Notes: generated from the sequence alone by a model not told the origin. A stretch of DNA of 64,000 bases from an uncultured Collinsella sp. (GCA_900752215.1 CAADUO010000060.1:32081-96080), one strand, 5' to 3'. Counted from the first letter of the stretch, positions 40,749-52,878 are shown. Made by a program: numbers and translations.

Positions 40749-41816
40749 TTATTGTGCAGCCATTTCTTTAAGCTTCTCGGCCATCAACAAACACACGTCT
40801 TCCGATTGCGGGTACACGCCAAAATGATCGAAGAAACCATGGTCACATCCGGCATATTCGATGACCTCGACATCGATTCCTGAAGACCGTAATTTTGTAG
40901 CCCATTTTTCATCGGGGATACGAAGCGGATCGTATTCGGATGTCACGATAGTCACCGGGGGGAAATCAGTGCAGTCCTCAAGCATTAGCGCAGAAATCAA
41001 CGGGTCATGAGGAGACATTTTTCCGTGTGCACAAAGTTCGACCATCGGGCCGTCCGAATCGCGAAGATGGTCGATGCGAAAACGCGCAACGTCCTCTTGA
41101 TCGGCTATCGCAGGAAAATCCTCATATCCCTCGCCCTGTTCGCCCGCAAGGTCGACTTCAGGATAGATTTCGAAGGCATGGGCTACAGCTCCAGCACCCC
41201 TGAGCTGAACACACGCATTAGTAAGGCTTCCTCCCGCGGAGTCGCCGGCGACCATTATTTTATGAGGATCGATTCCGAGATCCCCGGCATGCTTGCGCAC
41301 ATAATCAAGAGCAAGAACGCAATCCTCGATCTGCCCGGGAAATGCCGTCTCCGGCGCCAAGCGGTATTCTGGATAAACCACCACTGCACCAGACTTTTCG
41401 GCGATGAACTCGAGCTGATGTTCAAATTGCAGAACATTCCCCGCCATAAACGCGCCGCCATGCAGGTAAACAAGCGCTGGACTTGCCTCCTTATGATTTG
41501 GTGGCGTCCAGACGAATAAATCTATATAGCGATCGGCCGCCTCCATGAGGATCTCATCGCGCTGAACCTCACCATCGAGTAGGCGGTATGTCGGCTTATC
41601 CGGGCGATGACGCATTCCAATAAGGCTCGTCCAGCTCGGAGACATGCTAACATTCCGCATCTTCTTGCGAGATACCTCGAGAATTCGTGGGTCAAGCACA
41701 TGCTCTCTTTCATCATCAGGAACCGGACGAATTTGAACCTCGAGCCCCCTCTTCTCGGCTATAAACGAGCGACCGGAGATGGCGCCAATCAACGCCTCGT
41801 CGTATTGTCTACCCAT
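40749..41816 (-). CDS. Alpha/beta hydrolase, hormone-sensitive-lipase-type esterase
   Basis: The 355-residue enzyme has the HSL-family oxyanion motif YLHGGAF near residue 120, the nucleophile Ser in GDSAGGS near residue 195, Asp in SEYDPLR and His in GCDHGFF near the C-terminus. This predicts carboxylesterase activity on short acyl or aryl esters. There is no signal peptide. It is divergent from a GntR/UTRA regulator and near a mannose-class PTS operon, so it may deacylate an imported sugar ester; this is inference. Codon use is more AT-rich than the flanking core genes. Confidence 0.88.
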   Translation of the reverse strand: MGRQYDEALIGAISGRSFIAEKRGLEVQIRPVPDDEREHVLDPRILEVSRKKMRNVSMSPSWTSLIGMRHRPDKPTYRLLDGEVQRDEILMEAADRYIDLFVWTPPNHKEASPALVYLHGGAFMAGNVLQFEHQLEFIAEKSGAVVVYPEYRLAPETAFPGQIEDCVLALDYVRKHAGDLGIDPHKIMVAGDSAGGSLTNACVQLRGAGAVAHAFEIYPEVDLAGEQGEGYEDFPAIADQEDVARFRIDHLRDSDGPMVELCAHGKMSPHDPLISALMLEDCTDFPPVTIVTSEYDPLRIPDEKWATKLRSSGIDVEVIEYAGCDHGFFDHFGVYPQSEDVCLLMAEKLKEMAAQ

Positions 41817-41940
41817 CTTAAATCCCCTCTCGGCGATAACGCCAAATCGATATTTCCATAACTTTTGAGATAACGGCTTATGATGTCCTCAGTTGTCGTA
41901 TATCTATGTACTAAAGAAACTGAAGACCAAGGGGTCCACC

Positions 41941-42696
41941 ATGCCTGCAGCAAAAGACGAGCTCACTCAGCCAGAGCTTCTCTATCAGACCGTTGAAAAC
42001 GATATCCTCAAGAAAATAGTTTCTGGCGAACTCCCCGGCGGCAGTCAGATTCCCACCGAAACCGAGCTTTGCAAGCAATACAAAGTAAGCAGGATCACCG
42101 TAAGACGCGCCGTACAGAATCTCATTGACCAAAACTTGCTCTACCGCCTGCGAGGCAAGGGGACATTCGTAAACCCATCGAAGCTCACCCTGAAACGAGG
42201 AACAAGCACCATTTTCAATTTGAGCTCCGACCCCCAATACGGCGATAAAACAACCAAGTCCATCTTGGAAACAGGCTTGATCAAGGCTGATGCCCACATT
42301 GCACGGGAGCTCAAAATTGACAACGGAACCGTAGTGCAACGAGTTGCGCGCTTGGTTTATATCGAAAATGCCCCCTGCGCCATCGACACCGTTTATGCAA
42401 CGCAGGGCACTCTACCCGGACTACTGGAGCTTCTCACAGACAATGCCAGTCTTTTCGACCTGATCGCCAACCATTACAGCATCGCAACCGGTATTGAGAG
42501 GCTCAAAATCACCGCAGGAATAGCGGGGCTCCAAGAAGCAAACCTTCTCGGTTATATCGTTGGAGCCCCCGTGAGCGTTGTCGAGCACGTCACATATGCC
42601 TGCGATGAAATACCGCTCCACTATTCAAAAACCGTTTGGCGAGCAGACGCATCGTCCTTCGAGTTCAGCATCTCAAAAGACGGACGCCTTCTCTAG
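41941..42696 (+). CDS. GntR/HutC-family transcriptional regulator with UTRA domain
   Basis: The 251-residue regulator has an N-terminal winged helix (GGSQIPTETELCKQYKVS, RITVRRAVQNLIDQNLLYR, GKGTFV) and a C-terminal UTRA ligand-binding domain. Such proteins sense phosphorylated sugars and repress PTS and glycoside genes. It faces the PTS operon end (4-bp overlap with the IID stop) and is divergent from the esterase. The 36-bp palindrome before the PTS operon is a good candidate operator. AAGGGG lies about 7 bp before the ATG at 41941. Confidence 0.9.
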   Translation: MPAAKDELTQPELLYQTVENDILKKIVSGELPGGSQIPTETELCKQYKVSRITVRRAVQNLIDQNLLYRLRGKGTFVNPSKLTLKRGTSTIFNLSSDPQYGDKTTKSILETGLIKADAHIARELKIDNGTVVQRVARLVYIENAPCAIDTVYATQGTLPGLLELLTDNASLFDLIANHYSIATGIERLKITAGIAGLQEANLLGYIVGAPVSVVEHVTYACDEIPLHYSKTVWRADASSFEFSISKDGRLL

Positions 42697-43553
42697 CCCA
42701 AAATCCCCAGGACGCCGAGCACAATACCCGCAGCGAGAATGCCCACAATCTGCCAAATAATTTTGACCTGTTTCTTATTGCAAAGACACATGATCCCGAA
42801 CGCGCAGAGCGGCAAAAGAGCCGGGAATATCCCATCGAGCGTTTCCTGCAACTTAAACGCGGTGTCGCCGAAGTTAAGAGCGAGCGGAGTGGTAACTGCA
42901 ACGGTGGTCGCCACCATTCCACCAACTACCATTAGTCCCACAATCGCCAGGCCGGACGTAACTTTGTGCATTACATCAGAATCGTTCAGCTTCGAAATCA
43001 TGCCACTGCCAAGCGAATAACCATACTGAAGCCCAAACCAGCGGATCAGGATCGTTGGGACATTATAAAGAAGCAGGAACAGGATTGGGCCGAGCAGACT
43101 GCCCGAAAGGCAAAGTCCTGTCACAACGCCCGTCGCAATCATGCGAAGCGTACTGGCAATCAGTGAATCTCCAATACCGGAAAGCGGAGCCATAAGCGAT
43201 GCTTTCATGGCGTTAATTGAGGCGGTGTCAAAGTCCTGATTGTTGGCGTTCTCCTCCTCCATGGAGGCCACAATGCCGGCGACCAGAGGATTAAACGTAA
43301 CTTGAATATTGTAGAACTCAAGATGACGCTTATATGCCTCAATCCGATCTTCGGGCTTATCGTATAACCGCTTGATTACCGGAATCATGTCGTAGCAGAA
43401 ACCAACGTTCATTTGTCGGTCAAAGCTCCACATGATGTTGAGTGGAAAGCTACGCCAAAATAACGCCTTTAAGTCTTTCTTGGTTATTCTCTTATCGGTC
43501 GATTTATTTGACTCCGGCGAGAGCTCAAGAGCATCATTAGAATTCGTTGTCAT
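42693..43553 (-). CDS. PTS mannose/sorbose-family IID component
   Basis: The 286-residue IID is the peripheral-membrane partner of IIC in mannose-class PTS transporters. Landmarks are ITKKDLKALFWRSFPLN, MWSFDRQMNVGFCYDM, PLSGIGDSLI and IRWFGLQYGY, with C-terminal hydrophobic helices. AAGGAGG is 7 bp before the ATG at 43553; this start overlaps the IIC end by 17 bp. It is the last gene of B-C-D. A mannose-class IIA is not present here. Confidence 0.92.
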   Translation of the reverse strand: MTTNSNDALELSPESNKSTDKRITKKDLKALFWRSFPLNIMWSFDRQMNVGFCYDMIPVIKRLYDKPEDRIEAYKRHLEFYNIQVTFNPLVAGIVASMEEENANNQDFDTASINAMKASLMAPLSGIGDSLIASTLRMIATGVVTGLCLSGSLLGPILFLLLYNVPTILIRWFGLQYGYSLGSGMISKLNDSDVMHKVTSGLAIVGLMVVGGMVATTVAVTTPLALNFGDTAFKLQETLDGIFPALLPLCAFGIMCLCNKKQVKIIWQIVGILAAGIVLGVLGILG

Positions 43554-44313
43554 CGTCAACCTCCTTAGCGGCCGCCGCACTGGCAGGCATAAAAATGTGA
43601 GCCATATTGAGAATCCCAATCAGGATCAGCGAAAACGCCACGATACCGATCGTCGGAATGTTTAGATAGGCACTCAGCAAGAAGCCTCCAAAGAATAGGA
43701 AGCTCAGCTCCTTGGTGGACAGGATTGACATAAGCTGCGCAAATCCAAGCGCGGGCAGAATACCCGTTGCGATCGTAAGCCCATTCGTAAGCCAATCAGG
43801 AATGGCGTCAATCAGCGCCTGAACAGCATCATTTCCGACATAAAAAGCCACGCCGCAAATCAAGCCAAGCGCAATGATGTAGAGAATTCCATTGGTCCAC
43901 ATAGCGGTTGCAATCGTTTTGGGGTCGTCTTTTTCGGCACCACGATCAGCCCAGACAGCCATAGGAGGCGTAACAACGCTATACATAAGGCTGTCAAACA
44001 TGCCGGCAAGCACCGCAGTGGGCATAGCAATAGTCAGAGCGGTCTCGGGACCCGCACCCATAGTAATCGCAAAGGCTGTTCCCAAAACTGAACCAACAAT
44101 TACGTTGGGTGGCACGGCAGCACCAACCTGCCAGACCCCCATGAACGCGAGTTCGAGCTGGAAACCAACAATAACGCCAGTCGGAATATCACCCAAAAAA
44201 ATACCGACAATCGCTCCGAGGACAATCGGACGCTCGACCATCGCAGTACCGAGTAAATAATCCGATTGACCTATCGCAGCGGCAAGACCAACCAGAAAAG
44301 CCTGAAGCAGCAT
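43537..44313 (-). CDS. PTS mannose/sorbose-family IIC component
   Basis: The 258-residue IIC is the sugar-translocating membrane subunit. It has about eight hydrophobic segments and the family signatures GTAMVERPIVLGAIVG and GVWQVGAAVPPNVIVGSVLGTAFA. The acidic tail overlaps the IID start. GAGGGAG precedes the ATG. The sugar is probably a hexose, hexosamine or their derivatives, as in the mannose/fructose/sorbose/N-acetylgalactosamine class. Confidence 0.93.
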   Translation of the reverse strand: MLLQAFLVGLAAAIGQSDYLLGTAMVERPIVLGAIVGIFLGDIPTGVIVGFQLELAFMGVWQVGAAVPPNVIVGSVLGTAFAITMGAGPETALTIAMPTAVLAGMFDSLMYSVVTPPMAVWADRGAEKDDPKTIATAMWTNGILYIIALGLICGVAFYVGNDAVQALIDAIPDWLTNGLTIATGILPALGFAQLMSILSTKELSFLFFGGFLLSAYLNIPTIGIVAFSLILIGILNMAHIFMPASAAAAKEVDDDNEF

Positions 44314-44327
44314 ATTTCTCCCTCTTC

Positions 44328-44804
44328 CTACAAATCAAAACTTGTTACGATACGTTTTTTCTCGCTAGCAACCTGCCTTACCTCGAACTCGATTCCATCA
44401 GCCATGGCTTTCTTAATTTCATTAATATCGGATTGGGAAAGGCGCACGGCAGGGCCAAACTCCTTTACGCTATCCCCCAACGGTCGAGCGCCGCCTAAAT
44501 TCACAGACGTTATTTTTGGACACGCACGCGCAACTTCACAGGCGTCATGTACATTTCCCGCAACAACAATTAGCTCGTATTTATCCACCGCGCTTCCGTT
44601 AAGGGCCACGATGGAATCTTCTACACTTTTGACAACCAATTTGGCATCAGCGGGTTTTGCAATTCGTAGCGCTTGAATTCGCTCTTTGCTTGCGGCGTAC
44701 TCATCTGAAACTACAAGAATAGCGTTTGCTTTAAGCGTTGGATACCAAGAGAACACGGTCTGCCCATGCACTAACCGGCTATCGACGCGACACAGTTTAA
44801 TCAT
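44328..44804 (-). CDS. PTS mannose/sorbose-family IIB component
   Basis: The 158-residue IIB is the cytoplasmic phosphotransfer subunit. The phosphorylated His is in CRVDSRLVHGQTVFSW near residue 14. GARPLGDSVKEFG and SQSDINEIKKAMADG match the sorbose-type IIB C-terminus. GAAAGGGG lies just before the ATG at 44804. It is the first gene of the B-C-D operon and follows a 36-bp palindrome. Confidence 0.93.
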   Translation of the reverse strand: MIKLCRVDSRLVHGQTVFSWYPTLKANAILVVSDEYAASKERIQALRIAKPADAKLVVKSVEDSIVALNGSAVDKYELIVVAGNVHDACEVARACPKITSVNLGGARPLGDSVKEFGPAVRLSQSDINEIKKAMADGIEFEVRQVASEKKRIVTSFDL

Positions 44805-44850
44805 TTTGCCCCTTTCTCGACTTGAACACAGACAATCATCCTTGACTGCT

Positions 44851-44886
44851 AATGGCATATTACGTCATATGACGTAATATGCCATT
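44851..44886. promoter_or_regulatory. 36-bp perfect palindrome, probable PTS operator
   Basis: The sequence reads AATGGCATATTACGTCAT followed by its exact complement, with no loop. It lies 46 bp before the IIB start, where a repressor would block transcription. The GntR/UTRA protein of this locus is the natural candidate ligand-responsive binder. Confidence 0.65.
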
Positions 44887-44976
44887 ACATAATATCTTGA
44901 AAGGTTGAATATCACCGTTAAATGGTATTTATCTCTAGAAACAGGGGGAGGTGCAATCCGTCTAGACACAGTGCGT

Positions 44977-45060
44977 CGGGGCGGGAAGGGGCCGAGCTTC
45001 CCACTGAGCGACTCTGCTTGCAGCCGGAGCGAAGGGGGAAGCTCGGCCCCCTCCGCCCCG
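44977..45060. repeat. Hairpin repeat with conserved loop, second copy
   Basis: GC-rich arms (CGGGGCGG, then GGGGCCGAGCTTCCC) recur inverted with a one-base bulge around a ~31-nt loop. Read on the minus strand the loop (TTCGCTCCGGCTGC, then CAGAGTCGCTCA) matches that of the 39507 hairpin closely. It lies between the PTS operon promoter and the carB stop. No T tract. Confidence 0.85.
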
Positions 45061-45074
45061 GCCGGCCAGGTCAA

Positions 45075-48389
<3,315 letters not shown>

Positions 48390-48390
48390 G

Positions 48391-49830
48391 TTAGTTCTCC
48401 TCGGTCTCGGTCGCGGCGGTCTCGGCGAAATTCCAGCCAGCCAGGCGGTCCTTGGCGGTATCGATGTCCAGGTAGTTCTCCTCGCCGTCCATGAGTCGCG
48501 TAAAGGCGGTAAAGAGATAGTGGGCATCGGTGGGGCCAGGCGAAGCCTCGGGGTGGTACTGGACCGAAAAGCACGGGGCGTCGAGCAGTTGGATGCCCTC
48601 GGCGGTGCCGTCGTTGAGGTTCACATGTGTTAGGCGAATGCGGCCAAAGCGCTCGTTCATCACGACCGGCGCGATTCCGCGGCGCACCCAGACGCGCAGA
48701 TCTCCATCGGCCGCATGCTCGGTCTCGCCGCCGGAAAGCTCGGGGACAAGCTTGCCCAAGCTGGGGAACAGCAGGCCAAAGCCATGGTTTTGCGCGGTGA
48801 TCTCCACGCGACGGCTTACCAGGTTCATGACCGGCTGGTTGCCACCGCGGTGACCAAACTTAAGCTTTTCCATCTGGGCACCGCAGGCCAGGCTGATCAT
48901 CTGGTGACCAAGACAAATACCAAAGACCGGCACCTTGCCGATCAGCTGCTGCACCTGCTCGTAGGTCTCCACCACGGCATCAGGGTCGCCGGGGCCGTTG
49001 GACAAAAAGACGCCATCGGGATTCATGTCGAGCACCTGCTGGGCAGGCGTATCCCACGGCACGACAGTAAGGTCGCAGCCGGCGCGGACGAGGCCCTCCA
49101 GAATGCCGCGCTTGACGCCGCAGTCGTAGGCGACCACTTTGTGACGGGCAGGAGCGGCAACCGCAAGTGCAAAGTCATGCGTGGCAGGCAGGTCGGCGGC
49201 CACAAACTCGTGAGGCGCGGGGCAACTTACGGTCTTCACCAGGTTCTCGCCTACCAGCGTGGGCGCTGCGGCCAGACGCTCGGCAAGCTCGTCGACGTCG
49301 AAGATCTCGGTCGAGATAATGCCCATCTTGGAACCATTGTCGCGCAGATGGCGCACCAGAGCGCGAGTGTCGACACCCTCGATAGCGACGATGCCGTGAG
49401 CGCGCAGGTACTCCGGCACGCTGACGGCCGAGCGCCAGTTAGAAGGCGTGGCGCACATGTCGCGAACGATCATGCCGCGCATAGCCGGAGCGCTCGCAGG
49501 GCGCACGGCGTCGCCGGGGAAGGCCGACTGGACATCGGTCTCGTCGATACCGTAGTTGCCGATCTGCGGATAGGTCATGGTTACGATTTGGCCGGCATAA
49601 CTCGGGTCGGTCATGACCTCAAAGTAGCCCTCGAGCGAGGTGTTGAAGCAGACTTCGCCGGTCGCGGTGCCCTCGGCGCCGCATGCACGTCCATAAAAAA
49701 TGGTCCCATCCTCAAGATACAGGATGCAGGGACCGCAGGTGCCCTTGCTGGTTTTGGCCAGCATGCGCTGGCATAGCTCGCTGGGCGCGAAGGTGCGGGC
49801 GGCAGCGCCCGCGGTATGGTTGTTCGCCAT
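48391..49830 (-). CDS. carA: Carbamoyl-phosphate synthase small subunit
   Basis: CarA hydrolyses glutamine to supply ammonia to CarB. The 479-residue protein has the N-terminal domain (YGRACGA, GEVCFNTSLEGYFEVMTDPSY) and a class I amidotransferase with Cys in FGICLGHQ and His/Glu in VQYHPEAS. It is about 100 residues longer than typical. About 36 extra residues lie between ITAQNHGF and THVNLNDGTAEG, and there are N- and C-terminal extensions. AAGGAG is 4 bp before the ATG at 49830, beside a PyrR-type hairpin. Confidence 0.96.
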   Translation of the reverse strand: MANNHTAGAAARTFAPSELCQRMLAKTSKGTCGPCILYLEDGTIFYGRACGAEGTATGEVCFNTSLEGYFEVMTDPSYAGQIVTMTYPQIGNYGIDETDVQSAFPGDAVRPASAPAMRGMIVRDMCATPSNWRSAVSVPEYLRAHGIVAIEGVDTRALVRHLRDNGSKMGIISTEIFDVDELAERLAAAPTLVGENLVKTVSCPAPHEFVAADLPATHDFALAVAAPARHKVVAYDCGVKRGILEGLVRAGCDLTVVPWDTPAQQVLDMNPDGVFLSNGPGDPDAVVETYEQVQQLIGKVPVFGICLGHQMISLACGAQMEKLKFGHRGGNQPVMNLVSRRVEITAQNHGFGLLFPSLGKLVPELSGGETEHAADGDLRVWVRRGIAPVVMNERFGRIRLTHVNLNDGTAEGIQLLDAPCFSVQYHPEASPGPTDAHYLFTAFTRLMDGEENYLDIDTAKDRLAGWNFAETAATETEEN

Positions 49831-49841
49831 AATTCTCCTTC

Positions 49842-49859
49842 CCGGTCTCACAGGACCGG
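49842..49859 (-). promoter_or_regulatory. PyrR-binding-loop-like hairpin before carA
   Basis: Read on the minus strand, CCGGTCCTGTGAGACCGG forms a 6-bp stem whose loop region GTCCTGTGAGAC matches the PyrR binding-loop core seen in pyr leaders. It ends one base before the AAGGAG ribosome site of carA. PyrR bound with UMP would probably mask that site and reduce translation of carAB. Confidence 0.7.
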
Positions 49860-49990
49860 CTTAAAGGTGTGTAGTTAGGCCTCGCGGTATTGTAACCGCA
49901 AGCATGCCTCATGGCGTTAATTTCATCGAAATGTTTACGAAATGATAATTATGACTTTCTATGCATAATGATTTTCTAATCCCCGTCCCA

Positions 49991-50032
49991 GAAAAATCAT
50001 CCCGCGTGGGCTTGTGGCTCACGCGGGATGAT
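49991..50032 (-). terminator. Intrinsic terminator of the ABC exporter operon
   Basis: A perfect 13-bp stem (ATCATCCCGCGTG with CACGCGGGATGAT) with an 11-nt loop is followed on the minus strand by TTTTTC, just past the 50039 gene stop. Confidence 0.92.
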
Positions 50033-50038
50033 GGCCTC

Positions 50039-51004
50039 TTACTTTTTCTTGTCCTGTTCCAGCAGATCGGACGGCGTTCGGTCGGGCTTGCCGCCGCGGA
50101 AAATCTCGCGGCCATGCAGACGATGCTCCAGGTCACGCTCGGCCTTTTCCTCGTCAATCTTGGTCTGGCTCACCACCGGGTCCTCAATCAACGACGACAC
50201 CGAGTTCACCTGCTTCTGAATGCGCTCGGCGATGGTGTCATCCATACTCACGATGCGCATCTTCCAGTCAATATTCGTGGCGTTGGATGAACTCTTGGTC
50301 CACACGAACGTCAGGATGGCGCTCTGGTGGCCCTGGGCGGGAAACATGCCAAAGAAGGAATCGTGCTGAATGTTGCTATCCTCGTCGATATAGGCGTGAA
50401 CGTTATACACCACGCGGTCGATTTTATCGTTGAGCAGCGCATTGGTCGCAAGTGCCGCGGCCTGAATCTGCCCGTTGGACAGCAGCTCGAGCTCGTTGGC
50501 AGACGATGTGTCCAACACCGTCACCTCGACCGTGCCCGTACGCTCATCGGCTTCATCGACGGTAAAGTCGAGCGGGAACTGCGTAAAGCCGTTGCCCCAC
50601 TCAAGGCCGCCCTTCAGCGCCGTCGAAACGGTATCGACCGAAACGCTCTCGGACAAGTTGGCGGTGTTCAGACGACGCATCACGCCGTAGCCAATCTGCA
50701 TGCCCACGATCAGCACCAAAATACCAATGACCACGGCCATCGCGGTCTTCGTAATGGTATGACTCACCTGCGAACCCGAAGGATCGTCCTCGGACAGCGG
50801 GTCGATATGTTTTGCCTGGCTCGCGCGGTCCTCGCTGCGCAGCTGCGCTAGCGCAGCTTTGTCACCGCGCTTGGCCGCAGCCTCCTTCTCACGCATGCGC
50901 TCGGTTCGCTTTTTGGCAAGCGTGGGATCCAAGACACCGGATGCATCGATTTCGGAGAATAACTCCGTCACTTCTTCCGGAGTCAAAGGGTTCTTGTCAG
51001 CCAT
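50039..51004 (-). CDS. Single-pass membrane protein of unknown function
   Basis: The 321-residue protein has a charged cytoplasmic N-terminus (~90 residues, rich in Arg/Lys/Glu), one membrane helix (about 88-108, AVVIGILVLIVGMQIGYG), and an extracellular domain. The latter has TVEVTVLDTSS and SFFGMFPAQGHQ, and ends in a Glu/Lys/Arg-rich tail. I do not recognise a characterised family. It lies 20 bp downstream of an ABC exporter gene and shares its transcript and terminator, suggesting an accessory role. Confidence 0.75.
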   Translation of the reverse strand: MADKNPLTPEEVTELFSEIDASGVLDPTLAKKRTERMREKEAAAKRGDKAALAQLRSEDRASQAKHIDPLSEDDPSGSQVSHTITKTAMAVVIGILVLIVGMQIGYGVMRRLNTANLSESVSVDTVSTALKGGLEWGNGFTQFPLDFTVDEADERTGTVEVTVLDTSSANELELLSNGQIQAAALATNALLNDKIDRVVYNVHAYIDEDSNIQHDSFFGMFPAQGHQSAILTFVWTKSSSNATNIDWKMRIVSMDDTIAERIQKQVNSVSSLIEDPVVSQTKIDEEKAERDLEHRLHGREIFRGGKPDRTPSDLLEQDKKK

Positions 51005-51023
51005 AAACTTCCTGTCATATCAA

Positions 51024-52796
51024 TCAGTCGAGCTCGTGCGCACGCGCGCCTTCGAACTGCATTCGATAGTAACGGGCATAGGTGCCGCCACGGGCGAGAA
51101 GCTCCTCGTGCGTGCCACGCTCCACAACGCGACCATGCTCAACGGTCGCAATCTCATCGGCATGCTTAATGGTCGAAAGACGGTGGGCGATGATAATCGT
51201 GGTGCGGCCGCGTGCCAGCTCTTCGAGCGACTCCTGCACCGCCTCCTCGCTCTCGTTATCCAAAGCACTCGTCGCCTCATCCAAAATAAGGATCTTAGGG
51301 TTCTTGAGAAACACGCGCGCGATGGCAACACGCTGCTTCTGTCCGCCCGAAAGACGGCTGCCGCGCTCGCCCACGACTGTGTCATAGCCCTGTGGAAGCG
51401 ACTCGATAAAGGCATCGATGTTGGCGCGACGGGCCGCCTCGGCGATCTCTTCTGCCGTAGCACCCGGCTTGCCGTAGGCGATGTTCTCGCCGATCGTACC
51501 GTCAAATAGATAGACATCCTGCTGCACCAGGCCGATGGCACGGCGCAGGCTCTGCTGCGTCACATCGCGCACGTCTTGGCCGTCGATGCTAATGGATCCG
51601 GCAGCCACGTCATAAAAGCGCGGCAGCAGCGAACAGGTCGTGGACTTGCCACCGCCCGAAGGACCAACCAAAGCGATGGTCTGCCCGGGCTTGATGGACA
51701 GGTCCATATGGTCGATAACGGGACGCTCGTCGGCATCGCCCTCGCCCAGCTCGACATCCTCGTAGTTAAAGCACACGTCGTGATACTCCACGGCGCCGGC
51801 GGTCACCTGCAGATCCGTGGCGCCTGGCTTGTCCTGGATATCCGGCGCGGTCGAGAGCACCTCGTCCATACGCTTAAAGCCGGCGATAGCCTTCTGATAC
51901 ATTTCGGCCGAATTGACGAGTGTCTCGAGCGGCGTGCAGAACAGCGAAATATAGAGCGCAAAGGTCGCCATATCGACCGCCTGCAGCTGACCCTGGGCAA
52001 CGAGCCAACCACCCAGCAGCACCACGATCACATAGAGCACACCCGAGAGCAGGCCATACGTCGCGGTATAGACGCCCATGGCGTGATACATGTTTTCCTT
52101 GGACGAAAGGTAGCGATTGTTGGAGGCGCGGAACTTGAAGCGTTCGGTCTCCTCATTGGCAAAGCTCTTGACCACGCGCATGCCCGCCAGCGAATCCTGC
52201 AGCTGTGCATTGATGCCGCTGATTTTTTTGCGATTGTCGCTAAAGACCTCGCGCATGCGCATGTTCTGCCAAAACATGATGACCGCAAACGCCGCCGTCA
52301 CCACAGCCATGGCAAGCGCCAGCACCGGGGCGATGGTAAAGAGGATCACAAACGAGCCGATAATCTCGATGCCGCAGATGATGATCCACTCGGGCACGTG
52401 ATGCGCCGCCTCGCAGATATCGAACAGATCGTTGACCACGCGGCTCATCATGTCGCCCGAGCTGTTGCGGTCGAAGTACGCAAAGCTAAAGCGCTCATAC
52501 TGGTCAAACAGGTCCTCGCGCATCTTGGACTCCATACGCGCGCCCATCACGTGACCCCAATAGCTCACAAAGTAGCGGCAGGCGCAGCGGACGGCATACA
52601 TCAGCACCAAGCCCACCGCGATCATGCCGAGCGCCTGCATAATGGCAGCCTGACCCTGAGTAAACAGCCCACCGGTCAAATTGCGCAGAATAATAGGAAA
52701 CGCAAGGTCAATGGCGGCAAGCACCAGAGCGCAAACAGTATCAGCAACAAAAAGCCCCATCTGGGGCTCGTAATAAGATAAAAACCTCTTCAGCAT
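51024..52796 (-). CDS. ABC exporter, fused membrane and ATPase domains
   Basis: The 590-residue half-transporter has an N-terminal six-helix domain (about 1-310) and a C-terminal ATPase with Walker A GPSGGGKST, Q-loop VQQDVYLFDG, signature LSGGQKQRVAIAR and Walker B ILILDEATSALD. It belongs to the MsbA/LmrA-like subfamily and would work as a homodimer exporting lipids or drugs; the substrate is unknown. It is co-transcribed with the single-pass membrane protein downstream. No partner half-transporter is adjacent. Confidence 0.93.
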   Translation of the reverse strand: MLKRFLSYYEPQMGLFVADTVCALVLAAIDLAFPIILRNLTGGLFTQGQAAIMQALGMIAVGLVLMYAVRCACRYFVSYWGHVMGARMESKMREDLFDQYERFSFAYFDRNSSGDMMSRVVNDLFDICEAAHHVPEWIIICGIEIIGSFVILFTIAPVLALAMAVVTAAFAVIMFWQNMRMREVFSDNRKKISGINAQLQDSLAGMRVVKSFANEETERFKFRASNNRYLSSKENMYHAMGVYTATYGLLSGVLYVIVVLLGGWLVAQGQLQAVDMATFALYISLFCTPLETLVNSAEMYQKAIAGFKRMDEVLSTAPDIQDKPGATDLQVTAGAVEYHDVCFNYEDVELGEGDADERPVIDHMDLSIKPGQTIALVGPSGGGKSTTCSLLPRFYDVAAGSISIDGQDVRDVTQQSLRRAIGLVQQDVYLFDGTIGENIAYGKPGATAEEIAEAARRANIDAFIESLPQGYDTVVGERGSRLSGGQKQRVAIARVFLKNPKILILDEATSALDNESEEAVQESLEELARGRTTIIIAHRLSTIKHADEIATVEHGRVVERGTHEELLARGGTYARYYRMQFEGARAHELD

Positions 52797-52878
52797 GTGA
52801 TCCTCAAAGAAATATCAGCAACGTAAGGCCCTGGGACAAAGCAATCAGTAGTACTTGCCCCAGGGCTATCCCCGCTCG

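Noticed and set aside
52797..52878. Terminator downstream of the Nudix gene (CCCTGGG with CCCAGGG)
   Set aside because: The stem is present but the loop is over 20 nt and no T tract follows on the minus strand.
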